A program made the translations under genes and the position numbers. A DNA stretch of 64,000 nt from Bedellia somnulentella (Eukaryota > Arthropoda > Insecta > Lepidoptera > Bedelliidae). Location: NCBI GenBank assembly GCA_963576735.1, contig OY755170.1, positions 26,706,875 through 26,770,874 of the forward strand. Direction: 5' to 3'. The notes below the pieces were generated by a model. The model made no database searches. It was not told where the DNA came from and worked only from the letters and a program-made list of their open reading frames with translations. Within the stretch, counting starts at the first letter, position 1. Every line of letters starts with the position of its first letter. Shown in pieces: positions 12,440 to 24,314 of this stretch.

Positions 12440-12632
12440 GACTTAACTTTTGTTTTACTTATTTAATTTATATAATTCTTTGTCTGACTTCACCAAATGC
12501 TCATTGCATTATTTATGTTAAAATGTAAACTAGTTGCTTTAATTAATTATATTGTTAACTTGTAAATTATAAAATGTGTAATTTGTAAAACCTGTAAAAA
12601 CTATATTTCATGACAAATAAATAAATAAATAA
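12440..12632 (+). mobile_element. Probable retroelement 3' UTR with (AAAT)n tail
   Basis: AT-rich sequence ends in repeated 'aaat' at 12613-12632. It resembles the tails of non-LTR elements in the window but has no coding part. Confidence 0.4.
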
Positions 12633-12639
12633 AGCTATG

Positions 12640-13430
12640 AGGCTTTTTTTAAGTTTCGGTTAGTATTGCGGTTTTTATTCCACACTATAAATAATGACGA
12701 TCGTTTTCCCTCTGGACCACCCAAAGTAGCCAAAGAATTCGGAATGCAATGAAATTATAAAAATTATACAAATTTCAATACCATTTCGATATTATATTTT
12801 TTATAGATTATTATCCGGATTTTTGGTATCATAACGCTATGATTATCTTTATTTTAACAAGATTTTGTTAAGTGTTTGACAGAGTAAATTGAAAATATAA
12901 TTAAACTAATCATCTATCTAAGTAAGAATTACAATATATATTTTTTAAGCTTACGAAATCTGGATCTTGCTTGCAATCATTCTTAATTCACTACAAGACT
13001 TTTTATGGCCAACGACGTCATTAATAATAATATTTGATGAATGTTAACTTAATAACCATTTGCTCCAAATAAAAAATATTCAAATATGTTTTTAAAACTG
13101 TGTTTGTTTTCCAATATTTTTTTATTAAGAATTCATTTTTTTACGAATTGGAGATTTAGAAACTCCTCATGTCCCTTTTTGATATTGAATCCGTTTGCTT
13201 GCTGGCAGCAGCGGGAATAAGTTTTGCTTTTGGTTGATTATTATTACTTTACTTAATATACTATTATTGAACAGATAAAGCCTAATACAAGTGAGAGACC
13301 ACGATTAATATAAAAAATATATAGTATTGGTTTGTACACAGGCTATTAGTTTACTCATTTTATTTATCTTTAGCACTTATTATAGAACTAGATCTGTGCT
13401 ATAGGTACGAAATAATAATTACAAAGTGAC
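12640..13430. other. AT-rich, no gene seen
   Basis: No coding frame or repeat family recognised. Confidence 0.5.
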
Positions 13431-13432
13431 AA

Positions 13433-14028
13433 ATTGGCTTAGACCTCGCTTTTATAACATACCCTTTTTATATTATAAATCGATAAAGGACATCAAACTA
13501 AACAACTTTGCCCATGGAATGCCTATCTAAAATGTTGTAATTTTCAAAAAAAATATAATAATTAAAAATTGTCGTACCTAGTTCAAACTGAGAATGTATA
13601 AAATGAGATTCCTTGCTTCAGTGAAAATAAGAAATAAAAAAAAACATTTGATCTATGCTTTTCGCTCTGTAAACAAAAATATAACTTCTTTCGGTATTTT
13701 CCAGTTCTATTGATCGTCGTTGAAAAATAATATCATGAAAATAAACCGGTAATCGAGCGATTGAACTGGAAAATACCGAAAGAAGTTATATTTTTGTTTA
13801 CACCATAGATCAAATGTTTTTTTTATTTCTTATTTTCACTGAAGCAAGGAATCTCATTCTATACATTCTCAGTTTGAACTAGGTACGACAATTTTTAATT
13901 ATTATATTTTTTTGAAAATTACAATATTTTAGATAGGCATTCCATGGGCAAAGTTGTTTAGTTTGATGTCCTTTATCGATTTATAATATAAAAAGGGTAT
14001 GTTAAAAAAGCGAGGTCTAGGCCAATTG
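13433..14028. mobile_element. Foldback/MITE family D with 270-bp arms
   Basis: Nearly the whole 596 bp is a palindrome. The left arm (13433-13707) begins 'aattggcttagacctcgc' and the right arm (13763-14028) ends with its complement, around a 55-bp loop. The arms differ by small indels near 13660 and 13800. There is no coding frame. A second copy with the opposite loop orientation lies at 23690-24107, so this is a mobile family. No clear target duplication was found. Confidence 0.85.
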
Positions 14029-14152
14029 CCGGTGTGGATCGAATCACAGAGTACATGAAATCGGCTTGGTCTGCTCTATGAGATGAGCATAAAAGGGCTT
14101 CACATATGATTATACATTTACAAATCTTACAAACCTAGACTAATATTATCAA

Positions 14153-14964
14153 CTAGTGGATCGTCCCAGCTTCGCACGGGTAGCGTTGTTTTTTTAAATA
14201 TCTGAGGTTTCTTTCTTCAGTCACTGCTCAAGCATTGTGGAATTCAGCGCAATGTTTTCAATTTATTAAATTTATAGCACTCCCTAAACAGTGTAGTTTG
14301 GTGATTTTGAATGCGCTTTAATGAACGGTTCAGTATTTCCGCAAATTTTAGCAAATTTGGGAATAAAACGCTATGAAGTATTTATAACAATCTAAAAATA
14401 AATCATTACGTGATGTAGGATGCAACTACTGGCGCCATCTAGTATGTTATATGTAAATTAATTTGGTTTTGGTCACGGGCGCGATGGCTTATTTTATGTA
14501 TAATTTCGGTGTTGGTCTACCGATTTCTATGATTTTTTTTTATTGAATAGGTAATAATGTTACCTTTTTTAAATTAGGAATGAGTAAGAGGTTTACAAAC
14601 GTCAGAGTAAACAAATATAATCAGAATGTTCCGAACTGCTAAGCTATCAGGAATTACACGTGTTATTGTGAGTCAAGCGTAAAAGATAGATATAAACTGT
14701 TGAGGATTTTTTTTTAGATAATTTTATGAAGAATATTTCCGTCATACACGATTTCTATGTAAGTTTAACCATTAAGGCTGCACACGCGACGGAAGCTTAA
14801 AAAATGGAGTAACTTCTCCCGTTTTCCCAAAATTTCCCAAAATTCCCCTTTACTACTCTGCTGGAAAGTATACAAAAACCTGCGCAGGTGTATGAAGAAT
14901 AATTGTACCAAGTTTCGTTAAAATCCGTCGAGTAGTTTCTGTTTCCATAAGGAACATACAAACC

Positions 14965-14998
<34 letters not shown>

Positions 14999-15117
14999 AA
15001 TTTTACTGTTTGCATTTTTGGCATCAGTATCGATCCCTAATCACCACCTGATGGTTATTTTGAAAATATATTTCATGTACAGAATTGACCTCTCTACAGA
15101 TTTATTATAAGTATAGA
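14153..15117 (-). mobile_element. Non-autonomous Helitron, 965 bp
   Basis: On the minus strand it starts TCTATACTTATAATAAA, preceded by A, and ends CTAG followed by T. These are the usual Helitron ends and target (A^T). The 3' end contains 'gtgcgaagctgggacgatc', a GC-rich subterminal region. It carries a (CAGA)n run near 14966-14996 and the motif 'ccgtcgagtagtttctg'. No Rep/helicase frame is present. A shorter sister copy lies at 21986-22534. Confidence 0.87.
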
Positions 15118-15153
15118 TGAACTAAAATTAATATGAAAAATAAATTACTTATT

Positions 15154-15528
15154 AACATAACATAACATAACATAAACGTTCACGCCGTTTATCCCCGAAG
15201 GGGTTGGCAGAGGTACCAATACTTCTGAACTCACATGGCAAGCGCCATCTAATGTCCAGAGAAGGTACCCACGTTTTGCTTAGACAGTGTACTCACGTGA
15301 TAGGGGACAGGCCTATCGCCGTTTTGTACGAATACACTGTCACATGACTAAGTACAACTCAGCCATGTGGGTTTCCTCACGATGTTTTCCCTCACCGTTA
15401 ACAACCATGATAAATTAACCACACATATGACTTTAGAAAAGACAAATTGGTGTAGGCCCGACCCAGGATTGGAACTCACGCCCTTCTGTTTTCGGGCGGG
15501 TGTTCTACCCACAGGACTATCATGCCGC
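15154..15528 (-). mobile_element. tRNA-derived SINE family C, full length, 375 bp
   Basis: Flanked by a 12-bp target duplication 'aaattacttatt' at 15142-15153 and 15529-15540. On the minus strand it begins with a tRNA-like head ('gatagtcctgtgggtagaa', then the B-box-like 'gagttccaatcctgggtcg'). It continues through 'aaacatcgtgaggaaaccc' and 'aaaacggcgataggcctg', and ends in a short 'ttatg' repeat tail. The head should act as an internal RNA polymerase III promoter. Confidence 0.9.
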
Positions 15529-15709
15529 AAATTACTTATTGTTTACGAAATTGTACTAACTTTGGTCAATAGTTTAATTCTACACATGAACACACACTGA
15601 AAATCAGATTTGGTATTATTTTAAATTAAATATTAACGAAAAGTGGTTACAAGATGCATACTATAACGTTATTTAAATCAGTACCATGACTTTTTAAGTT
15701 TAATATAAA

Positions 15710-15901
15710 TATATGCCGTGTAGTGCCGGATTAGAATGCCACTACCCCTTTCTACCCACACGGGTGTCGTAAGAGGCGACTAAGGTTGTGGGGCTTTTTT
15801 CTGAAGTGTATTTTGGGCGATGTGGTTGGAGACCCATCACCAACGATACTTTATTTCTACCTCTTTTTGAGATTTATGGTTGTGAGTATATGTATGTATG
15901 T
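15710..15901 (+). mobile_element. SINE family A variant with internal deletion
   Basis: Target duplication 'gtttaatataaa' lies at 15698-15709 and 15902-15913. This copy belongs to a subfamily reading 'cccctttctacccac' where the common form reads 'ccccatttcttccggtg'. It lacks about 55 bp of the 3' half but keeps the 'gtgagtatatgtatg' tail. Confidence 0.87.
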
Positions 15902-15913
15902 ATGTTTAATATA

Positions 15914-16648
15914 AAGTGCCAAATAAGTAGTTAAGCTAAATAGGGGAGGGATACATTTTTGTGGATGGAGAAACAGTTCACTGTTGTCATAGGTTAGTGA
16001 CTTTAACCATAGGGATGCATTCTTTTTGTATTCATAAGCATTTAAATGAAGTATTAGAGTTGGAATAGAATTGTTGATTATATTGTAGAGGAAGAGGCCA
16101 AGAAAGCAAAAAAAAGGTTACTAAATGAAGTTTTCAAATTAATCGTTAGTATGGATATTCTATTGCGTTTATTTATGGTTTAATTGGGACTGATCATGAA
16201 GCTACTAACTAAACAGGAGAGAGTACTCACAAAAATATGGTAAACAAAAATGCAATTTATTACCATGCAATAAAGTTAATTATCTTTTAAAGACTGTCAA
16301 GCAGAGAAACGTCCTAGAACGAGAGCCGTGTGAGAGAGAAGTGTGTCCCGCTCGCACGGTTGCCAGTCGAGATTAAGTTCAAAGAAAAACAAATTAAACT
16401 TATTTATTGGGAGTATTTTATAAAAAGCAGGTTATAAACTGTTCCTTTTTTGTATTTTATTTTAGTTATTATTGTCTTGATTGATTTGGAGATAAATAAT
16501 TGGTTAAGTTTGGCAAAAGGAATATTAATATTTGTCACGGGTATCCCCATCGAAACAAGATAAATGTGGTGTCCACAATTTATCATCTGTTTGAGTGTTT
16601 TGGAGCTTTTATTATTTAATTAAGAAAATAGTGATAAATATGGGTTCA
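15914..16648. other. No gene recognised
   Basis: AT-rich, with a short GC-richer stretch around 16310-16370. No family or domain recognised. Confidence 0.4.
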
Positions 16649-16660
16649 TGTTATGGAACA

Positions 16661-17024
16661 TAAAGCATAAGCATAAAGCATAAACGTTCACGCCGAATAT
16701 CCCCGAAGGGGTTGGCAGAGGTACTAATACTTCTGAACATCACGTGACTTTGTCACCTGGTGTTCAGAGTACCCACGTTTTGCATGGACAGTGTACTCAC
16801 GTGATAGGGGGCAGGCCTATCGCCGTTTTGTACGAATCTACTGTCACATGACTTAGTACAACTCAGCCATGTGGGTTTCCTCACGATGTTTTCCCTCACC
16901 GTTAACAACCATGATAAATTAACCACACATATGTCTTTAGAAAAGACAAATTGGTGTAGGCCCGACCCAGGATTCGAACACTAGTCGTTTGCACAATAAC
17001 CGAGTGTTCTACCCACTGGGTTAT
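16661..17024 (-). mobile_element. tRNA-derived SINE family C, full length, 364 bp
   Basis: Target duplication 'tgttatggaaca' lies at 16649-16660 and 17025-17036. The minus-strand head carries 'gttcgaatcctgggtcggg', a good B box. The 3' tail is a repeated 'tatgctt' motif. Body order is identical to the copy at 15154-15528. Confidence 0.9.
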
Positions 17025-17105
17025 TGTTATGGAACAATAAATAAAATAACCTGTATCATCTCGAACTTTACCACATGAATGCATTAAACGATTTGAACTT
17101 GAATA

Positions 17106-17320
17106 TAACTGTGTGGTGTCGGCTTAGTATAGCACTACCCCATTTCTTCCGGTGGGTGTACGTAAGAGGCGACTAACGGTATTGGGGCTTTTAAGGGATT
17201 TTTGGGCAATGCGGTTGAGACCCATCACCAACAACCTTTATTTCACCATCTTTTCCCCACGCAACTTCCAAAAGTGGCTGAGGAAATTTTAATTCTCAAG
17301 CACTGTCTACCCATTCTTTT
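17106..17320 (+). mobile_element. SINE family A, lacking its 3' end
   Basis: Starts 'ctgtgtggtgtcggcttag' and follows the family to the 'aagtggctgaggaa' region, then degrades before the GTAT tail. Confidence 0.8.
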
Positions 17321-17439
17321 ATAATCTATTAATTAAGAATAAATATGTATAAAAAACACGTTGATTTACCAAAAACAATGTATATATGTAAATATAAGTG
17401 TTTTTATAATGTATGTATGTAAATATAAGTAATAAATAA

Positions 17440-17580
17440 AGGAAAGAAAAATTTCGACACAGGTTGGGATCGAATTGAGCCAATTGAGTTCTGCCAATTG
17501 AGCTACCGTGTCAAAGGCTGCGAGTGCATCAGGTCCCCACATGAGGTATTCATGAACAAAAACATTCAAAATATGTAAAT
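17440..17580 (-). mobile_element. tRNA-like repeat family G
   Basis: On the minus strand it reads 'tgttcatgaatacctcatgtg', then 'cacggtagctcaattggcag' (A-box-like), a B-box-like 'ttcgatccc', and 'gtgtcgaaatttttctttcc'. The same ends recur in the palindromic elements at 21790-21980 and 47718-47887. It could be a SINE related to those palindromes. Confidence 0.6.
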
Positions 17581-18560
17581 ATAAGTGTTTTTGTATCCTT
17601 TAGAGGAACTCTTATTAAAACAGCAACAGATGGTCACCCTACTTAAAACGAGACACAGTTAGCTAGTTAGCCATCCTTTTTCAGGACACTTTAGGTCGCC
17701 AGCGCGCGTTCCTGTTTAAATAATACTTCCATGGGACTGATAGTTGAGTGTTGCCTTAGAATAGTATTTATTATAAAAGTTGGCGGACGGTTAGCAGATC
17801 CCATTCAGTATACAGGGGTCGAGTTGGGTACGTGGTATTAAATAATTATTTACCACTCATTTTCAATGTACCCTACTCATCATCATCACAAGTCATATAT
17901 GTCTCCACTGGAGAGACGATAATGCTTTTGACAATCCATGAATGAATAAACATACAGAATATACTAACGTATCTTTTGACGTTGTATCAAAACTACTCAT
18001 TCGATTTTTATATATGAGATTCAGATTCCGTTAGATTCTTAGCTTATAATGGGTCAGAAAATATGGCTCTTTCTATTTTATGAATAAAAAATAATGACAA
18101 ACCTGTCCGATGCAAGGGGCATTTTCATGTAATATGGTAATTTCATTCAAGTATGATTCTCGTATTGTTGTATCACCCCATCCTGCCCCGCCCCCCCCCA
18201 GAATAAGATCCCGTATCCGCCCTTGTGTATGCGGAGTGCGAGATTTATCGAATTGTTTACTCATCACTATTTATTGGCTTCATTCGATACATATCAAATC
18301 TATCTTTCAAACATAAAAAGTTTTTTTTAATTATCTCACACTTTGCCTAAAGATCAGAAAATGGCAATTATATACAAGATGGCAGGACCGTGTCGGAAGT
18401 TTTCCGATGACGACAAGAAGTCATAATCGATTGAATGATGCTGAAAATTAATTAAGAGCGGACTCGACCGCAACGCGACTAGAATGTGGTGTTAGTTACA
18501 CTATTTATAACTCGAGAAGAGTGGGAGAGGTTGCTCAGAGCCAGGAAAAGGACAGAGAAT
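17581..18560. other. No gene recognised
   Basis: Contains a run of nine C at about 18190. An 18-bp match ('taaataatacttccatgg') near 17719 to the flank of the hAT MITE at 22949 suggests a shared older repeat. Confidence 0.4.
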
Positions 18561-18599
18561 ATATATCATTCATTACACTAAATATCGTAAAGGCTAAGC

Positions 18600-18646
18600 A
18601 GTAAAAATATATAACACCATCCGTGCGAAGCCGGGGCGGACCACTA
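18600..18646 (+). mobile_element. Helitron 3' terminus fragment
   Basis: 'ccgtgcgaagccggggcgg' followed by 'accactag' and then T matches the CTAG-ending 3' termini of the other Helitrons here. Its 5' start was not located. Confidence 0.6.
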
Positions 18647-18649
18647 GTA

Positions 18650-19512
18650 TTCGAATAACAAGTGGTGCTTGTGTCACGACAAAGGTTTCGCTGCCGAACG
18701 GCAAAAAAATCCTTATAGTTTTGCCTTGTTTGTGTTTTCTTGCTTTCTTGCTCTCTATCCGCATATCCCAAAAAAATATTGCAAAAGCTGTTAGGACTAC
18801 ATAAATAAAACTTGAGAATTAGGTTAACAACTTAAGGATGGTGGATAAAAAAACCAAACTAATGATCGCAACTTCCAATTCGATGTGATCTCCCCCTCCC
18901 ATGCCCCTAACTTTTACACGTGACCATTTTTTTTTTTAGATTTATATAAATTATACAAAGAGGTCCCATTAAGTCCCATACAGTTATTTGCCATCGCGAC
19001 ATACGTACCGCCACGCACAGGTAGTAAATATGCACTATGACAACGCTGATTACACTGTACACACGTCTACGTCAGCAGACGAGATATTAAGCCTAAGATA
19101 AATTGAACATTATAGTATTACTAATATAATTAAACAATGTCGTGTACGCCTTTAAGGGTTTTCACAACTTAATTTTTATTAATGTAAAATTAACAACTAT
19201 TATGTATGTTGTGTTAACTGCCGGTGTGCAATTACAAAACCGACCTCAGAAGATATCGTCGTTCGACTTATGGGTGCCTTTATTGAATCTGATATTAAAC
19301 TTAAACACTCAAATTACATGACAAAGTACTTAGAAATTATTGATCAACGTCGTTAAACCATATTGCTACTAAATTCAGCATTCAGATATCCGTTGTAAGA
19401 TGAACAGTTCATAGCTTTTTTTGAGCTTAGGAATCTAATGAGTTGCTTAGAGTATTAGGTATGTCATTTTTTTCGAAGATACATAACTTTCAAACACACC
19501 TGGCCCTGAAGT
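18650..19512. other. No gene recognised
   Basis: No coding frame or repeat family recognised. Confidence 0.4.
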
Positions 19513-19619
19513 TTACAGTTTGAATAAAGCTTGCGCTTTATATTTTACGCGAAATTCGACGTACCCAGCTGTAAATTTGTATAGGTGGCCGCGTTTGTCA
19601 AAAATTAAGGTTAGAGGGC

Positions 19620-20030
19620 ACAAATATTTACATTGCATTATATTTAATTTACTTGCCACCCTAGTAGCTCTCAGAGTTTCACGGCTTCCGCAGCCTGAAG
19701 ACTTAACTTGGTACGTTCTTGGTGCACCATGAGGAAATCCCTTTGCACGCAGGGTTTCCGCAACCCAGCATGTCAAAGCTGAAAATAGGTGCGGTGCTGA
19801 GGCTAGGCCAAACGGAAGGCAAGTCATCTCGTAGTACAGCTTGTGTTGATAACTGACTCTTAAAAAGCTTGGATGAGCATTCGCTATAGGGACATGAAAA
19901 TAAGCGTGGCGAATATCTATTTTGACTTTAAGAAAATCCGGAACTGAAGAATGGGAAATGAGCCGAAATGGTTTTATCTTCACAAACTTGTTCAGTTCTC
20001 GCAGATCAAATATAGGGCGAATATATATAT
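19620..20030 (-). pseudogene. DIRS/gypsy-like reverse transcriptase fragment
   Basis: The minus strand encodes 'RPIFDLRELNKFVKIKPFRL', 'DIRHAYFHVPIANAHPSFLR' and 'YEMTCLPFGLASAPHLFSAL'. These are RT motifs 1-4 of an LTR-type or DIRS-type element; the 'MTCLPFGL.SAP' wording is closest, from memory, to DIRS-like elements of insects. The YLDD catalytic motif expected next is lost, and the frame diverges after 'LRAKG'. The upstream side is interrupted by a SINE at 20031-20275. It is dead. Confidence 0.75.
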
Positions 20031-20275
20031 ACATACATATACTCACAGCCATAAATCCCTAGAAGGGGTAGCCAGAGCTAAGGAATTTGAAATTCCTCAG
20101 CCACTTTTGGAAGGTTGAGTGGGGAAAGGATGGTAAAATAAAGGTTGTTGGTGATGGGACTCCAACCGCATCGCCCAAAAATCCCTTAAAAGCCCCAATA
20201 CCGTCGTTAGTCGCCTCTTACGTACACCCACCGGAAGAAATGGGGTAGTGCTATTCTAAGCCGACACTACACAGC
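20031..20275 (-). mobile_element. SINE family A inserted in the RT element
   Basis: A complete minus-strand copy (245 bp) from the GTAT tail at 20031 to 'gctgtgtagtgtcggc' near 20275. Both flanks are 'atatatat', which may be the target duplication. Confidence 0.87.
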
Positions 20276-20399
20276 ATATATATATTGTCTTCAATAAGTT
20301 TGCTTATTTCCGGTGATATTTTTGTCGCATATAGTCTCATAATTGTAGAGGTTGGCCTCACGAGGGATTGGACATTATAAAATAGTAAGGAAACTGACC

Positions 20400-20603
20400 A
20401 GCGTCTGACGCGTCGATTGGTGAATCGACCGTTACCTGAGCATGTACCTGCTTTCGTTTCGCTGGGGTAGGTTGATCCTGGTCGTCGCTAGACGAGCAGT
20501 TAGACTCAGAGGTTGTTAACCCCTGGTCACCACCCTCGATGTCCTCTCGGCCGCCACGGAGTTAGGTGTGGCGGATTGCACGATCTCTTCTTCGCTTTCC
20601 ATC
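20400..20603 (-). pseudogene. Possible gag-like N-terminus of the same element
   Basis: A minus-strand ATG near 20600 opens 'MESEEEIVQSATPN'. After a frame change comes a serine/acidic stretch 'TTSESNCSSSDDQDQPTP'. Position upstream of the RT fragment and GC-rich composition suggest the first open frame of the same retroelement. No zinc knuckle is seen, so this is inference. Confidence 0.4.
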
Positions 20604-21440
20604 ACAATAATTCAATTCACTAAATTACACAGCACTGTAAAAGTAAAAAAAAAATACGGCACATCGTGAGATTTTAATTTTATTTAAATAGATTTTCTTG
20701 CTCAAGTTCGAAAAATATGATTAAAAACAGGTTTAGGCAATCTTTATATCAGCAATGCAACAATTTTTTAATCACTTTTATCGTAGATTGTTCAAATATA
20801 TTTGGAATACAACTGTTCATGACAAAAATTAACAACGCTATGATTTGAAAATGGCGCCGAATTCGTTCGTTTCTTTGACTATAAACACTATAGACAGAGT
20901 CATAATGCAACGGGAGAGTACCTCTTTTAGATAGCAATATTTTTCCCTGTAATGTTGCGATCACTAGAAAACAATTACCCCAAAATACTATAATCACCAT
21001 TCTAAAAGCTACTTTTTAATTTAAAATTGATTACGTCAATTTATTGTTTAATTAAAGGTTTACTGTTTACTATATTATTTCCTGCAATCATATAACTATA
21101 CATACTTGCTCCTAGTATTATACAATCTTTTTTGTATAATTTTACCATTTATACTGATGTTTAATACACCGTGAAATCTAAAGCATTGTACTAACTATCA
21201 GGGATGAATCTTCCCATGATTACGAATATTTTTTTGTACGGGACTAACTTTGTTACTGGACAAAAAAAAACAGCTGTTCCATAAGTGCAAGTTATGTAAA
21301 TATCATACGGGTCATCATGGGTATAGTGGGGTCTATGTTTGTATTTTGAAAAATAAAAGACAGCACTATTTTGTACATGAGTTTTATTGCATTATTTACT
21401 ATTGACCTTTAAACAAAATCAGTTTCGTGTGAAAATTTCG
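20604..21440. other. No gene recognised
   Basis: An 83-codon minus-strand frame at 20749-21000 has no motif I recognise. The rest is AT-rich. Confidence 0.4.
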
Positions 21441-21443
21441 AAT

Positions 21444-21773
21444 TCATTCGTCTATTTCAGTCACATTTTTCAAAAGATGATGTATTCGTACATCTAAGTA
21501 TTTTAAAGCTATAGCCTTTATTAACAGCACAAGGTGGTTTTCGAACGGATTTTGCTCTCTGATGTGGTCGTTTAATGTCGGTAATATTCTTCTCCCTAAA
21601 TTCTTTTTCAAAACAACTGCGACCATTTGAGCCAAAGCTTAGGCTTTGGACAAAAACGAGGTGCCTTTCAATTTTATAGTATGCCTCAAAACTTTGGTTG
21701 ATTTCCAATTGCATCTTCCAGTGGCCGCAATCCATTTTTCTCGTAGATTCGGGTCTTTAGGAAAACTTAATTT
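21444..21773 (-). pseudogene. THAP-domain transposase remnant
   Basis: On the minus strand, 21773-21641 encodes 'KLSFPKDPNLREKWIAATGR' then 'CNWKSTK', the centre of a THAP zinc finger (the FPKD...W pattern). A stop and frame change follow. The next frame (21635-21444) ends 'HLVLLIKAIALKYLDVRIHH', a segment like the C-terminal region of THAP-type DNA transposases. The DDE-like core between them is missing, so this is an internally deleted relic of a P-like element or a THAP gene derived from one. Confidence 0.6.
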
Positions 21774-21789
21774 AATGTTTTTTGACATC

Positions 21790-21980
21790 AATTCCTCATG
21801 TGGGGATTATTACTCATAAATAAAAGATGTTATTAAAGGAAAGAAAAATTTCGACCCCGCCAGTGTCGAAATTTTTCTTTCCTTTAATAACATCTTTAGG
21901 AAAACTGTAATGAATACGAAGAAATTAAATAAATATAATTTAAATCTTTTTGTTCATGAAAACCTCATGTGGGGATTATT
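21790..21980. mobile_element. Palindromic family G element with 33-bp hairpin
   Basis: Positions 21823-21855 and 21865-21897 are perfect 33-bp inverted repeats around 9 bp. 'cctcatgtggggattatta' occurs at both 21793 and 21963. The stem matches the 'aaaggaaagaaaaatttcga' part of the element at 47718-47887, with a reduced loop. Confidence 0.7.
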
Positions 21981-21985
21981 ACTAA

Positions 21986-22534
21986 CTAGTGGATCGTCCC
22001 AGCTTCGCACGGGTAGCGTTGTTTTTTTAAATATCTGAGGTTTCTTTCTTAAGTCATTTCATTTCATATGTCAGGAATTACACGTGTCATTGTGAGTCAA
22101 CCGTAAAAGATAGACATAAACTGTTGAAGATTTTTTTTTAGATAATTTTATGAAGAATATTTCCGTTATACATAATTTCTATGTAAGTTTAACCATTAAG
22201 TCTGCACACGTGACGGAAGCTTAAAAAATGGAGTAACTTCTCCCGTTTTCCCAAATTTTTCCCAAAATTCCCCTTTACTGCTCTGCTGGAAAGTATACAA
22301 AAACCTGCGCAAGAGTATGAAGAATAATTTTACCAAGTTTCGTTAAAATCCGTCGAGAAGTTTTTGTTTCCATAAGGAACATACAAACCGACAGACAGAC
22401 AGACAGACAGACAAAAATTTTACTGATTGCATTTTTGGCATCAGTATCGATCCCTAATCATCACCTGATAGTTATTTTGAAAATATATTTCATGTACAGA
22501 ATTGACCTCTCTACAGATTTATTATAAGTATAGA
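21986..22534 (-). mobile_element. Non-autonomous Helitron, 549 bp
   Basis: Same ends as the 14153-15117 copy: minus-strand start TCTATACTTATAATAAA after A, and end CTAG before T. It lacks about 400 bp of the longer copy. A shorter (CAGA)n run lies near 22391-22412. There is no Rep/helicase. Confidence 0.87.
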
Positions 22535-22940
22535 TTTATCTGTAGAAAAACATTAAAAAACTCACTCACTTGTGGAAAGTCAATCCTTCGATGTGTTTTT
22601 CGCTGTGGCTTCCGCAGCCAAGCACGCTACACCCAACCATACCTCACTAAATGATAACTTAAATAATGGAGTCTCTTTTGTCACAATAACACTATACAAA
22701 TGAATAAAATCTTTCTCTAAATCAAAAGAAAACCAAAATCGCTCACAAGTCGACGCTTTGTTTGTCACAATTTAAATTAAAAGTGTGACATCAACTAAAC
22801 GGGTTACGCGATAGAGATGACAATAAAGATTTGTGTCTCTTTTTAACATATAAGAACTTAAATAAGGGCTTCTCTTTTTAAAATGGATGACGTAACATCG
22901 CTCTGTTTATAGCATGAAGCTACTAAATAATACTTCCATG
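22535..22940. other. No gene recognised
   Basis: A 62-codon minus-strand frame at 22580-22768 shows no domain. Confidence 0.4.
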
Positions 22941-22948
22941 GTTTATAG

Positions 22949-23640
22949 CCGTGTGTAGGTCCGGCTTGGTGGATTCAAATGATTCGAATCTCTGCGTGAG
23001 CCTGATTGGCCTAACCGGCCCCACTCTTTCTTATCAGGTGCAGGTTCGCTTAACCGGGCCGCTCCGCACCGGCTCGGTTCTATTGTTTTCGAACAACAGG
23101 CTCAGCATCAGGTTCAGGATCGGTTCGATTATTACCGTTACATTTGCTTGCTGAATGTGAGAGCGAGACAAGAATGTAATACAATTTGAACTCGGGAGAC
23201 AGAGACGAAAAGAGAGTTGTCCTTTGGTGTTCTTTGTTTGCCAATTTCGTTTAATAGATTTATCAATCTTTTCTTGAATAATGGTGTTTATTGTGATATT
23301 ATAAATACGATAGTGTTTTATGTTGTGTAACTTTCTGATTTGCATATATTATTTATTTTTTTACATATGAATATTAATTTGTATGTTAGCGAACCTAGCC
23401 TGTACACAAACAGAATCATTATACATATGAGTTAATTGATTTTTAAATGTATGTCAATAGCAATCGTTACGTTCCGCGAAGTAAGCGTGGGATTTTTTGG
23501 TTGTTTGATTCAGTTCTGAATTTCTTAACCGAGCCGGATTCGATAAGCGGTCCGGCCCGGTTAAGAGGATTCAGTACCGGAACTGAGCCTGAACCTGGTG
23601 ATTCGAATCACCTCGCGGAGCTGGATCTACCCAAGCCTAG
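22949..23640. mobile_element. hAT-type MITE, 692 bp
   Basis: Flanked by an 8-bp direct repeat 'gtttatag' at 22941-22948 and 23641-23648, the duplication length of hAT elements. The ends are imperfect inverted repeats (left 'tgtaggtccggc', right complement 'gggtagatccagc'). GC-rich inverted segments share 'ccggctcggtt', 'ttaaccgggccg' and 'gattcgaatc'. No transposase is present. Frames through it are by-products of the inverted repeats. Confidence 0.78.
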
Positions 23641-23689
23641 GTTTATAGTGTTCATAGTCAAAGGTTCGTTTTCTCCTGCCAGCGCCCCC

Positions 23690-24107
23690 TTGCTTCAGTG
23701 AAAATAAGAAATAAAAAAAAACATTTGATCTATGGTGTAAACAAAATCATAACTCTTTTCGGTATTTTCCAGTTCAATCGCTCGCTTACCGGTTTATTTT
23801 CATGATATTATTTTTCAACGACGATCAATAGAACTGGAAAATACCGAAAGAAGTAATATTTTTTTTTACAGAGCGAATAGCATAGATCAAATGTTTTTTT
23901 TTATTTCTTATTTTCACTGAAGCAAGGAATCTCATTCTATACATTCTCAGTTTGAACTAGGTACGACAATTTTTAATTATTATATTTTTTTTGAAAATTA
24001 CAACATTTTAGATAGGCATTCCATGGGCAAAGTTGTTTAGTTTGATGTCCTTTATCGATTTATAATATAAAAAGGGTATGTTATAAAAGCGAGGTCTAAG
24101 CCAATTA
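23690..24107. mobile_element. Foldback family D, one arm truncated
   Basis: The right arm (about 23832-24107) is complete and ends 'gcgaggtctaagccaatt'. The left arm starts abruptly at 'cttgcttcagtg' (23690). The loop is the reverse complement of that in the 13433-14028 copy, so this copy is in the opposite orientation. Confidence 0.82.
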
Positions 24108-24314
24108 AGTAAACTCCATAGAGTAACAAATGGGTATACAATGGGTTCAAACTAAAGACATGAGTAGATTAACAATGCAAGAGCATGTATGTTTTCCTTC
24201 TCGGCACATAATATCGGTTTTATTGTCATGTATAACCGGTACGAGTATATTATGGATATTTTTGACAGATATCTCGTTTAGTTTAATACTCTAAATGTAG
24301 TTAACTATCAGTTT

